Assembly: GCA_048013815.1 (NCBI GenBank)
Contig: CM106586.1
Location: 930,001 to 994,000 of the forward strand
Length of the DNA stretch: 64,000 nucleotides
From: Setoptus koraiensis
Lineage: Eukaryota; Arthropoda
Reading direction: 5' to 3'
In this document: in pieces, positions 31,793 through 41,388 of the stretch
Layout of the letters: each line of letters begins with the position of its first letter
Position numbering within the stretch: position 1 is the stretch's first letter
Translations under genes and position numbers: made by a program
The notes under the pieces: model-generated
What the model was told of the DNA's origin: nothing
What the model saw: the letters and a program-made list of their open reading frames with translations, nothing else
Databases searched by the model: none

Positions 31793-32040
31793 CTAATTGG
31801 ACTAATTAAGTCCAATTAGCGCTTAAGATAATATATGAATAATACGATAGCCATAACCAAAATATGTAAATGATTATATAATAAATATAGTAGTCGACTG
31901 ACTATAAATAGGAGTGCCAAACCTCCTATCTAGAGTCAGTCACGACTAGCTACAAACAGCCAAATTACATGGAGGTTCTGCCATAGAACCCCGATTAGTA
32001 ATAAACTGAAAAGCGAACAGAGACAATAGAAAATAGCAAT
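31793..32040 (+). promoter_or_regulatory. Candidate promoter / LTR-like segment with stem-loops
   Basis: A perfect 11-bp stem-loop at 31793-31819 (CTAATTGGACT / AGTCCAATTAG), a TATAAATA at about 31905, paired arms GTCGACTGACT / AGTCAGTCACGAC around it, and AATAAA at about 31999 and 32035. The layout resembles a short LTR or promoter reading rightward toward the chromodomain ORF, back to back with pol on -. I found no second copy that would prove an LTR. Confidence 0.35.
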
Positions 32041-32664
32041 AAATGTGTGAATACAAGAGCTCATAAAAAATCAACCGAAGCCACCCATCAAGCCCAAGAA
32101 GTGCAATTACAGTGTACAACAGTGTGACAACAATTAAAGTGTGCAACAGTTTACATCAGAAGCTCCCAGCGATCCCATCATAATCAGTGACCATCGGCGA
32201 ACAGCGACGATTATTATTCGAGCCACCGGACTCGACTACCAAGCCGCTCAACTCCATTGAGCTAATCAAGGCAAGCTCACCAAGCCCATCATATACCACT
32301 TTAGTTAGCCGACATCAAGCCGCACTAGCCGCCAGCTACGCAGCTCAAGAGCTCGAAAGCCACTCAGCACCAAGCTATCCAGCTATCCACGGCAAGCTAT
32401 CCAGCTTCAAACCACTCCGCACCAGTTGTCGTAGACCAGCAGCCCAATCCACACCACTATACTCAGCCGCACCAGACTACTCTGCACCAAGCCACTCCGC
32501 ACCGCCCAGCTAACTAGCTCCAGAGTACTCGCACCATCGTGCTGTGCTCCAGCCGCACCGAGCTACTCTACATCGAGCTACTCTGTACCGAGCCACTCTG
32601 CACCGAGCAACTCTGCCCCAGCTAGCTACCCTGAACCAACACCTACACCGCAGAATAAGCACAG
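32041..32664 (+). other. Low-complexity leader with 15-bp minisatellite
   Basis: CA/GC-rich sequence with repeated AGCTA/CACTC words; from about 32567 to 32626 there are four clear 15-bp units of the type GAGCTACTCTGCACC. A short + frame (32187-32513) reads as Ser/Ala/Pro-rich low complexity and is not convincing as a gene. Confidence 0.6.
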
Positions 32665-33051
32665 ATGAGCGAGCTTCTCGATAATATACCATCGTGGTCA
32701 TCGAGCAGCCGCAACGACGCCAACGACGACGACGATATAACGTCCCTAAGCACCGTTTCCTGCTCGGACAGCAGCGAAACGACCACTACAAGTGTCGATT
32801 CCGAGGAATCAGACGTGTTTGAAGTTGAGCGCATCCTCGCTAAAAGGCACAACAGCCTTACTAATAAATTAGAGTATTTAGTACTGTGGGCAAACTACCC
32901 AGCTTCCGCCGCTACGTGGGAGCCCATTGAAAACCTCTCAGGCTGTAAAAAGAGAGTAAACAAGTTCACACAAAAAGAGCTGCGCGACGTGCGATTCAGG
33001 CTACTGTTCCATGATAGAGGCGATGCTAGACTGCCAATCCCAGACGTCTAG
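32665..33051 (+). CDS. Chromodomain protein (element- or host-derived)
   Basis: 128 codons. After an acidic Ser/Asp-rich N-terminus, residues about 50-100 form a chromodomain: FEVERILAKR...EYLVLWANYP...ATWEPIENL, with the expected aromatic positions and WEP motif. Chromodomains bind methylated histone tails, and in Ty3-type elements they occur at the integrase C-terminus; here it is a stand-alone small ORF. The TATA-like promoter upstream and repeats downstream suggest it belongs to a repeat element. A host gene is possible. Confidence 0.6.
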   Translation: MSELLDNIPSWSSSSRNDANDDDDITSLSTVSCSDSSETTTTSVDSEESDVFEVERILAKRHNSLTNKLEYLVLWANYPASAATWEPIENLSGCKKRVNKFTQKELRDVRFRLLFHDRGDARLPIPDV

Positions 33052-33361
33052 ATCACCCACTTCCGCTTCCACTTCCGCTTCCACTCCCGCTTTCGGCCTA
33101 TCTACGCTTATGCGAAAAAATACAAAAAATAAGAAAAAGAAGCCAAGAAAGAACAACACACAGCGACAACTAAAGAAGGTACAAAACCTCAAAGAGACAC
33201 CAGAACTGACACGCGCATTGCTAACAAGGTGGCACAAAGACCTTGACCGCATAGTACGGAGAAAGGCCAAGACACTCGATGAAAAGGCAAAACTAGAAGG
33301 AATTAGAGACCTTCTAATCAATACAAGTAATACTGATCAAATCAGTATTTCGAGCGCTTAA
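33011..33361 (+). CDS. Small Lys/Arg-rich ORF overlapping the chromodomain ORF
   Basis: 116 codons in another frame, overlapping the previous ORF by 41 bp. Strongly basic with predicted helix (TRALLTRWHKDLDRIVRRKA...). It ends in a stretch whose DNA (from about 33325) is repeated almost exactly at 35803, where it also ends a short basic frame. No family recognised; it may be a remnant of the element. Confidence 0.3.
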   Translation: MIEAMLDCQSQTSRSPTSASTSASTPAFGLSTLMRKNTKNKKKKPRKNNTQRQLKKVQNLKETPELTRALLTRWHKDLDRIVRRKAKTLDEKAKLEGIRDLLINTSNTDQISISSA

Positions 33362-34155
33362 TTTTTCGTGTGGACAAGTATTGTTGAAGGATTTAAAGGA
33401 GTTTATGACAACCTGTTAACCACCGAACTTCGAAATGTGACCATCGAACTCTGACCACCGAACATCGAACTAGCAGATGAAACTATCATCAGAGAATCGA
33501 ATTTTCAATTTCGAATTTCGAAGTTCGAAATGTGACCATCGAATTCTGACCATCGAACTTCGACAGAGCAGCTGATACTATCATCAGAAATTCGAATTTT
33601 CAATTTCGAATTTCGAAGATCGAATTGTGACCATCGAACTCTCACCACGGAACTCTGACCATCGAACATCGAACGAGCAGATGAAACTCTCATCAGGAAT
33701 TCGAATTTTCAATTTCGAATTTCGAAGATCGAATTGTGACCATCGAACTCTCACCACGGAACTCTGACCATCGAACATCGAACGAGCAGATGAAACTTTC
33801 GTCAGAAATTCGAATTTTCAATTTCGAATTTCGAAGATCGAAATGTGACCATCGAACATTGACCATCCAACGTCGAACGGGCAGATGGAACTGTCATCAG
33901 GAATTCGAATTTTGAATTCCGAAGTGGTGAATTGTCACCACCGAACTCCTCACTAATTCGGCTAGGTCAAATTTCCATAGGATTGCATACGAAATATTTT
34001 CGAGTGAAGCGATAATAGACCAAGTCGAATCTACATAGGAATACATGTGTTATGTCTAGCAGGATTCTCACAAATTTGACTAAGTCAAACCTCCATAGGA
34101 TTACATTGTCACGTGAATAGATTAGCAATAAACACCAAACCAATAGCAACTTAGG
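33325..34155 (+). repeat. Repeat unit 1: hairpin, TTCGAA satellite, CCATAGG block
   Basis: Starts with the hairpin AATACTGATCAAATCAGTATT and GAGCGCTTAATTTTTCG. Then comes a satellite of GAATTCGAATTTTCAATTTCG / GACCATCGAAC words (about 33413-33955), then a CCATAGGATTGCATAC...CACGTGAATA block (33961-34130) and a diverged right end. The same order recurs at 35803-37580. Confidence 0.85.
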
Positions 34156-34624
34156 GTGTTGTTGCGATTAGGTCCCAGCACCGATCATCATGAAACTTGA
34201 CACACAGGCCCCGTAGGGGCTCCATATTATGAATTGAGTAGTCCGAAAGTGCGGAAACTTCCGGTTTTACATAAAGTTGAAGCTGGAGCTCTAAAACTCA
34301 CCAGTGAGATTCTAGGCTACGCTCAGCACGATGACATAATTTTCAGCTTCGTGCGACCTCCGGTTCGCCAGATATGTGGATATTACAAGGGTTGGAAGAC
34401 CGGAAGTGACCAAATTATTGCTCCGCTGCGCTCGGGGATTAACATGCGGTGTGTCTGAGAACTCGGCCTTCGGCCTCGCATTCTGGAGGCCGTCACATCT
34501 CCGTCGTCGCTCCCGCGACGACTGCGTGCGACGGGAACCCTTCGGGTAGGGTTGATGAGCGCTTGTGTACAGGTCGTAATGACGTGTATAGGCCAGAACG
34601 AGAAGAATACTGAGATGTATTAAA
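34156..34624. other. Unassigned repeat-flanking DNA
   Basis: About 470 bp with no convincing gene. It contains AAGTGCGGAAACTTCCGG at about 34252, related to words inside the neighbouring inverted-repeat element. Confidence 0.4.
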
Positions 34625-34632
34625 ACAAACGC

Positions 34633-35619
34633 GGTTGTTCCATCGAACAGCGACCACGCCTAATTTAGGTATTTTGGGTATTTTTGGGTAGGGTATTGTA
34701 CCCTGATACCCGAACAGGTATTCCGGAAGTGCGGAAATTCTTCGTTACCGAGATACCCGAGGTACCGCATACTGGGTATATTAGGGTATTTGAGTGCATA
34801 TTGACGGTATAATCGGCCGTACCTTCCCGCACGGACATCGGGTAGGGTACTAACGTCTTCATACCAATGGTAGATTGTACCTAGAAGCTCCAGGTAGAAA
34901 ATATGAAAACTCAAGAGGCGTGACCAATGCGCACGGCACGAATTGAAACCGTGCACAATCACTGAAGGGATATACCCCCAAACTTTTGGGATTCCACCAC
35001 CGGGAAAGAGTAACACCCCAGGCGAAGCCTGACGTCATAGCCTCGGCCAGGACTCCTACTAATAAAGGTTCAGGGCCAGAGATCAAGGCTGTACAATAGC
35101 CCTTCCGTCTGCCATTCATCTTGGGCCCTGGCCGGAGGAGGGGTTCGGCCTCCAGTCGTCCACGCCTACGGCCTGCGGCCTCCGGCGGGACGACTGACGG
35201 CCACCAAACTAAAAAAGATGCTTCCAGAGGACTGGGAGTCGAATGGGCGGGGCCCGTGATCGGGCCGGCTTTCTTTCATATAAGGTGTGGACTTGCTTTA
35301 GAGACCGTAACTAGTTGGTAGTACAGCCGAATCAGTTCCGGAAGTGTGACTCGCGCTCATTGTAGAATATCTCGCGAACGAGTTGATGTAAAAGATTTAT
35401 CTTTACGCTATCACATAGATAGCATCTGGATCTAGACAATCATACAAAAATTTGAGGTTTGAGGCCCCTCTGAGGCCCGAAAAATGCATTTTTCTATATC
35501 TCCGGAAGTAGAAATTTCCGCACTTCCGGACCACTGTATTTGTTCTTTGGGGCCCCTTTTGGGCTCCCTTGTTGAGTTTGAAGGAAATCGGGCTTGGTCG
35601 CTGTTCGATGGAACACCCC
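34633..35619. mobile_element. ~990-bp non-autonomous DNA transposon with inverted ends and 8-bp TSD
   Basis: Two nested inverted-repeat pairs with matching spacing: outer GTTCCATCGAACAGCGACCA (34637-34656) against its reverse complement at 35595-35614, and inner TCCGGAAGTGCGGAAATTC (34722-34740) against 35511-35530. The ends are therefore imperfect TIRs of about 105 bp beginning GG. The flanks carry the direct repeat ACAAACGC (34625-34632 and 35620-35627), an 8-bp target duplication. No transposase ORF is inside. An 8-bp TSD allows hAT, P or Merlin; the GG start slightly favours Merlin. It contains runs of TGGGTATT words near 34670-34800. Confidence 0.7.
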
Positions 35620-35627
35620 ACAAACGC

Positions 35628-35802
35628 TGTCAAGAGAGGAAAGAGATGGCGGAGTCACATTCGCTGTCGTACTTGGAGCGTCAGCTCTCTACACCTCACT
35701 ACACACATACTTCCACAACGTAGCAAGAGAGGCAAAGCACAAAAGCAAAGACGAGGAGCTCGAAACCCTATGCAAAAGACTAGAGGAGATGACAACAAAC
35801 AA
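35628..35802 (+). other. Short coding-like remnant before repeat unit 2
   Basis: About 175 bp whose + frames read as a short basic, coiled-coil-like peptide (for example AREAKHKSKDEELETLCKRL) ending just before the shared hairpin, paralleling the ORF at 33011-33361. Probably a remnant of the same repeat family. Confidence 0.3.
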
Positions 35803-37580
35803 GTAATACTGATCAAATCAGTATTCCGAGCGCTTAATTTTTCGTGTGGACAAGTATTGTTGAAGGATTCAAAGGAGTTTATAACAACCTGTTAACCACC
35901 GAACTTCAAAATGTGACCATCGAACATAGACCATCGAACACTGACCACCGAACATCGAACGAGCAGCTGAAACTATCATCAGAAATTCGAATTTTCAATT
36001 TTGAATTTCGAAGTTCGAATTGTGACCATCGAACTTCGAATTGTGACCAGCGAACTTCGTATTGTGACCATCGAACTCTGTACAAACACCTGGAACTCGT
36101 ATCGGAAATTCGAATTTTTCAATTTCGAAGTTCGAAATGTGACCATCGAACTTCGAATTGTAACCACCGAACTTCGACAATGCAGCTGAAACTATCATTG
36201 GGAATTCAAATTTTCAATTTTCGAATTTCGAAGTTCGAAGTTCGAATTGTGACTATCGAATATCGAACTCTGACCATCGAACATCAAACGAACAGCTGAA
36301 ACTATCATCAGAAATTCGAATTTTCAATTTTGAATTTCGAAGTTCGAAGTTCGAATTGTGACCATCGAATTGTGACCATCGAACTCTGACCATCGAACAT
36401 CAAACGAGCAGATGAAACTATCATTGGGAATTCGAATTTTTCAATTTTGAATTTCGAAGTTCGAATTGTTACCACCGAACATCGAATTGACCATCGAACT
36501 CGACATGCACTGAAACATCATGGGATCAAATCAATTTCGAATTTCGAATTCGAACTTCGAATGTGACCATCGAATGTGACACCAAACTTGACATCGAAAT
36601 CGAGCAGAAAACTATCATTGGGAATTCAAATTTTCAATTTTCGAATTTTGAAGTTCGAATTGTGACCATCGATTTGTGACTATCGAACATCAATCTCTGA
36701 CCATCGAACATCGAACGAGCAGCTGAAACTATCATCAGAAATTCGAATTTTCAATTTTGAATTTCGAAGTTCGAAGTGTGACCATCGAATTGTGACCACC
36801 GAACTCTGACCATCGAACATCAAACGAGCAGATGAAACTATCATTGGGAATTCAAATTTTCAATTTTCGAATTTCGAATTTTGAAGTTCGAATTGTGACC
36901 ATCGATTTGTGACTATCGAACATCAATCTCTGACCATCGAACATCGAACGAGCAGCTGAAACTATCATCAGAAATTCGAATTTTCAATTTTGAATTTCGA
37001 AGTTCGAAGTGTGACCATCGAATTGTGACCACCGAACTCTGACCATCGAACATCAAACGAGCAGATGAAACTATCATTGGGAATTCAAATTTTCAATTTT
37101 CGAATTTCGAATTTTGAAGTTCGAATTGTGACCATCGATTTGTGACTATCGAACATCAATCTCTGACCATCGAACATCGAACGAGCAGCTGTAACTCTTA
37201 TCAGAAATCTGAATTTTCAATTTCGAAGTTCGAATTGCGATCATCGAATTGTGACCACCGAACTCTGACCATCGAACATCGAACGAGCAGATGAAATTCT
37301 TATAAGAAATTCGAATTTTCAATTTTGAAGTTCGATTTGTCACCACCGAACTCCGCACAAATGTGACCTAGTCAAATCTCCATAGGATTGCATACAAAAT
37401 ATTTTCGAGTGAAGCGATAATAGACCAAGTCGAATCTACATAGGAATACATGTGTTATGTCTAGCAGGATTCTCACAAATTTGACTAAGTCAAACCTCCA
37501 TAGGATTACATAGTCACGTGAATAAACGTAGAGCCCAGAACCATCCCAATAGCTGCTTAATTAAAATTAAGCGCTAAAAA
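35803..37580 (+). repeat. Repeat unit 2 with large TTCGAA satellite and AGCGCTTAATT inverted ends
   Basis: Same order as unit 1: hairpin AATACTGATCAAATCAGTATT, AGCGCTTAATTTTTCG, satellite (35889-37352, made of units of ~150-200 bp that themselves contain GACCATCGAAC / AATTTCGAAGTTCGAA words), the CCATAGG block (37363-37520), and a right end AAATTAAGCGCT at about 37565-37577. That end is the inverse of the left AGCGCTTAATTT. The unit thus has short terminal inverted repeats around a satellite. Confidence 0.85.
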
Positions 37581-38166
37581 TCGAATTTTCAATTTCGAAT
37601 TTCGAACTTCGAATTTTGACCATCGAACTTCGAATTGTTACCACCGAAGTTCGAATTGTGACCATCGAACTCTGACCACCGAACCCTGACCATCGAACTT
37701 CGACAAAGCAAATGAAACTCATTTCAGAAAATCGAATTTTCAATTTCGAATTGCGAAGTTCGAATTGTGACCATCGAACTTCGAATTGTCACCAGCGAAC
37801 TTCGAATTGTCACCATCGAACTCTGTACGAGCACCTGGAACTCGTATCGGAAATTCGAATTTTCAATTTCGAATTGCGAAGTTCGAATTGTGACCATCGA
37901 ACTTCGAATTGTCACCAGCGAACTTCGAATTGTCACCATCGAACTCTGTACAAGCACCTGGAACTCGTATCGGAAATTCGAATTTTCAATTTCGAAGTTC
38001 GAAGTTCGAAATGTGACCACCGAACTTCGAACGGGCAGATGGAACTGTCATCAGAAATTCGAATTTTCAATTTCGAATTTCGAAATGTGACCATCGAACT
38101 TCGAATTGTCACCAGCGAACTTCGAATTGTCACCAGCGAACTTCGAATTATGACCATCGAACTCTG
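37581..38166 (+). repeat. Third TTCGAA satellite block
   Basis: Tandem units of about 120 bp built from the same words (AATTCGAATTTTCAATTTCG, GACCATCGAACTTCGAATTG). Long open frames in several frames and on both strands come from the repeat composition. Confidence 0.9.
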
Positions 38167-38175
38167 TCAAATCTC

Positions 38176-38475
38176 CATAGAGTTAACATTGTTAACGTTT
38201 AGATACTTTAACACAGGGAAGAAAAATTTTTTTTTCAAAAACGTCAAAGTCAAATTCCCATAGGGTTAACATTGTTAACGTTTAGATACTTTAACACAGG
38301 GAAGAAAAATTTTTTTTTCAAAAACGTCAAAGTCAAATGCCCATAGAGTTAACATTGTTAACGTTTAGATACTTTAACACAGAGAAGAAAAAATTTTTTG
38401 TCAAAATCGTCAAAGTCAAATTCCCATAGGGTTAACATTGTTAACGTTTAGATACTTTAACACAGGGAAGAACTG
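38176..38475 (+). repeat. 83-bp tandem repeat, four copies
   Basis: CATAG(A/G)GTTAACATTGTTAACG starts at 38176, 38259, 38342 and 38425, a constant 83-bp period. Each unit has a T-run and CAAAGTCAAAT, and the last is truncated. The GTTAAC palindrome occurs twice per unit. Confidence 0.93.
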
Positions 38476-38800
38476 TAATCTCTTAGCTACAAAGCATCTA
38501 GCTTCCAGTGTACTAAATCAGAATTGTAGACAGCTAGCCTTCTGCTGTGCTGAATTCATCTATTTTACATCTCAGTATTGAGCGTGCTACACTCGTCTAG
38601 TTTCAGCCACATCAGCATTGACAGTGCTGAGAAGCAGTAGTTATGCTGAATAGTATCTACTGTTCTACAATCTCCTAGTTCCAACACCTCTAGCTTCCAG
38701 TGTACTAAATCCGAATTGTATACAGCTAGACTTCTGCTGTGCTAAATTCATCTAGTTAGCATCTCAGCTTTGAGCGTGCTAATCGCGTCTAGTAAGTGAA
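38473..38800 (+). repeat. ~130-bp direct duplication (CTAGCTTCCAGTGTACTAAAT)
   Basis: The segment at about 38473-38605 recurs diverged at about 38669-38800, including CTAGCTTCCAGTGTACTAAA, CTTCTGCTGTGCT and GAGCGTGCTA. No coding potential. Confidence 0.8.
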
Positions 38801-38937
38801 CGCGCATAGCATTCTATGTGCTAAATTTAACTAATCAACATTGTAAGCTTTGACTGTTCTAAATTTATCTAGTTTATTTCTCACAGTACAGCTTTCACCG
38901 TGCTATTTTTTCCTAGTTGAAAAAAGCACTGATTTGT

Positions 38938-39009
38938 TCTACTCACGTGAATAAACGTATCTGCCAGAACCACCCCAATAGCTACTTAATTAAAATTAAG
39001 CGCTAAAAA
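38938..39009 (+). repeat. Second copy of the CACGTGAATAAACG...TTAAGCGCT right end
   Basis: Nearly identical to 37505-37580 (CTTAATTAAAATTAAGCGCT). It marks the right edge of the repeat nest, immediately before the env-like ORF. Confidence 0.85.
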
Positions 39010-39094
39010 CAGAGAAACGCTCGTACTCGAAAGCAAGAGGACACAAGATTACCTGAAAAATTGGTTCTCGACAATCCAAACAGACAAAACGAAC

Positions 39095-40084
39095 ATGTTG
39101 ACAGCCATTCCGGCAGTGGCCGATCTCACCTTTCACAACAACATGGTCCTAGAAGAGTCCAGGAGAAGAATAGAGCAGCTGAGAAAGGAGTTGAAGACCG
39201 GAGGGAGAGTGCCTCGTGTCCTCCTAGAGATGTTCAATCTCACACACATAGTTACAGAAGGGACCCTCAGACACTCGAGGATAAAGCACTTCAGTGTAGA
39301 AAACAACGTTCTACGACTCAAAATCGCGCTGCTCAAGATCAGCACCAACATACAGATATACCGCGCCGACGCCTTTGCCTACCAAGGGATTAAAGACGGC
39401 ATGTTGTGCAGCCACCAGTATATTGGACCCGAGTACGTACTATACAATAGATCTTCCGACTGCATGAGACCTGTGCTAGCCGAGGAGATTAACAACGGCG
39501 TCCTTTTCAGTGAGGGATGCAAAAGACAATTACCGCTAAAGAAAGGAGCAACGTACACGAGTCACGATTGCAAATCATCACTTCCGAAGGACATCGTGAT
39601 CCCTCGTGTACAAATAAAACACGACGGAGTTCATCTTCGCATCAATTGCCAAGGCCGAACAGTCACCTTCGATAACGAGACGATCGAATGTCCCAACTTT
39701 GTAATCAGCATCAAAGACGACACCACATTCACTATAGACGGCCTGAGATACCGACACGAAACCACTACAGTTGGTGCGGATGCAGTTAAGCTCGAGACAG
39801 CAACTAGAATCAGCCTACGTGTAGGAACACATATAGAGGAGTTTCATTCATTGACAGCAGGAGACCTGCAGCAACTATACACAGAGCAAAAGACGTTGGA
39901 AAAGGACAAGCTACTCCAAGACTTGAAGAGAACCGGACCTATTAACAGTGCTCTCAACCTACTCAACTACATATGGGGACTGGTACATAGCGTCGTCGGC
40001 GCAATCGGAGAATTTGTCGCCGTGGGAATCTGCCTTTTCTTGGTTTATCTGGCATACAGCTCAAGAAGAAGACAAGGTATCTGA
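39095..40084 (+). CDS. Env-like glycoprotein, C-terminal part (fossil)
   Basis: About 329 codons reading as the end of a retroelement envelope protein. It has paired cysteines (CSHQY...DCMRP...CKRQL...DCKSS), N-glycosylation sites (NLT, NRS, NET), a helical heptad-like segment, and one strong transmembrane helix near residues 290-320 (VVGAIGEFVAVGICLFLVYLAY) followed by a short basic tail. Errantivirus-like or other insect-type env is likely. No signal peptide or surface domain is visible nearby, and the companion gag and pol are not on this strand, so this is an isolated fragment of an old element. Confidence 0.55.
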   Translation: MLTAIPAVADLTFHNNMVLEESRRRIEQLRKELKTGGRVPRVLLEMFNLTHIVTEGTLRHSRIKHFSVENNVLRLKIALLKISTNIQIYRADAFAYQGIKDGMLCSHQYIGPEYVLYNRSSDCMRPVLAEEINNGVLFSEGCKRQLPLKKGATYTSHDCKSSLPKDIVIPRVQIKHDGVHLRINCQGRTVTFDNETIECPNFVISIKDDTTFTIDGLRYRHETTTVGADAVKLETATRISLRVGTHIEEFHSLTAGDLQQLYTEQKTLEKDKLLQDLKRTGPINSALNLLNYIWGLVHSVVGAIGEFVAVGICLFLVYLAYSSRRRQGI

Positions 40085-40480
40085 ACGTTGACCACGTCAA
40101 GAAGCTCAAAGCGAGGGAGCGTGTTGGTTTTGTGCGCTTATTCGCTTTGAATAAATACTGTGCAGAACACACTGTGCAGCACGTCCGTGCAACTTTCTGT
40201 GCTACTATAAAACGAATGCTCATCATGAGAACATCACCAGTGTAAAATACGCTACAACTGTCGTGCCGAGGAGCAGAGTGAAAATACCTCGGGCAGCGAC
40301 GGTGATGCGTTGGGATGGAAAAGCGGGTCGGTACGACGGGAGGAGTGGCCGTAGCGGACGGTATGCGGCAATCAATGTTATTGTATACCGACCCGATATC
40401 AATTGCAAGGCAAATGAAACTTCGCCGTACTCCCGCTTAATAAAGATTGTTCTTGCTCTGGAATTCGATGTGTGTCGATA
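40085..40480 (+). other. Possible 3' LTR region of the env-bearing fossil
   Basis: A purine-rich tract (AAAGCGAGGGAGCG, about 40107-40120) is followed by TGTTGG, an AATAAA near 40149 and a TATAAAA near 40204, an order seen at pol/env element 3' ends. No second LTR copy was found, so this is tentative. Confidence 0.25.
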
Positions 40481-41388
40481 AATACTGTTCGATGTGGTTT
40501 ATTGGGGAATGTTTCACTATCTTGCGTATTACTAGCGAGAGGGATATTGGTTGCAAGGCAGAGATGGGACTTGGTTTTGTGGCGAAAACGACGGTTGCCT
40601 TAGATTTGAAAGCTGGTCGATAGACTCAATAAATTATATATTTAAGATGTATTTTCGGTTATATCTGGGTTAATTAGTGAGTGAGATTTGCAATCTATAG
40701 CATATAAAATTTTTAAAAATTGGTACCATTCTTGTGATACGTTTATTTTCGGTGTTACTCGTATGTCGACTTCCTAGTAACTAATTGAAGAAAACTAGTC
40801 TCTCTCTTGATAAACCTGGGTCGATCATAACGAATGAGGAGTCATTCGTCATGATCGAGAGTCATCCATTTTACTACTGATGTGATGCAACTCTATTGTT
40901 TCTGTCTGGCGCCATGTGCGGGCTTAGAAAATATACATATGAGTTGAGCTTGTCTCATGAATCCGCGCTAGAGCCGCGAGTGTGGAGGCGTGGCGCGCAA
41001 GGGCAATGTGCGGTATCCATGATGCCGTTTGGGCATCACACAACGAATAAATAAACTCTACAGGTTCGCGCAGTGTGCGCACATTGAGCGCTGTCAAAAA
41101 AAGATTTAGCAGCGGACACCCTTTATACCACTTAAAAATCAGTCATTTGATAAAATAGTGATTGCCCATACCACCAAATAAAAGGCTCTCCCTCTTCCTA
41201 GATTGTATTTTTGGCATCGCAGAAATAATAAACACTCCTTGGGCACTTCATATATATATACGACCCATCGCAGCCCATCGCGTGCGTTATCACCATAGAT
41301 GAAGTGCCTGTCGCCCCAAAATATCTCGTGGTAGCATCAACAAATTTAGACAGAATCACATTTTCCTCACCGCTATAAGCTTCTGACA
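40481..41388 (+). other. Intergenic and upstream region of the GTF3C1-like gene
   Basis: AT-rich, no gene seen. A stem-loop at 40821-40858 pairs TCGATCATAACGAATGA with TCATTCGTCATGATCGA (one mismatch, GGAG loop). The promoter of the downstream gene should lie in the last few hundred bases; no clear TATA box. Confidence 0.5.

Noticed and set aside
35889-38166. CRISPR-like array
   Set aside because: The repeats are contiguous, diverged satellite words without unique equal-length spacers, in a eukaryotic genome.
37712-38263. 183-codon + ORF and matching - ORF in the satellite
   Set aside because: Pure tandem-repeat translation, open in several frames because the repeat words lack stops.
31793-40480. 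One complete env-bearing LTR element spanning the chromodomain ORF, satellites and env-like ORF
   Set aside because: I found no matching LTR pair, and pol lies on the opposite strand. The parts are described separately as fossils.
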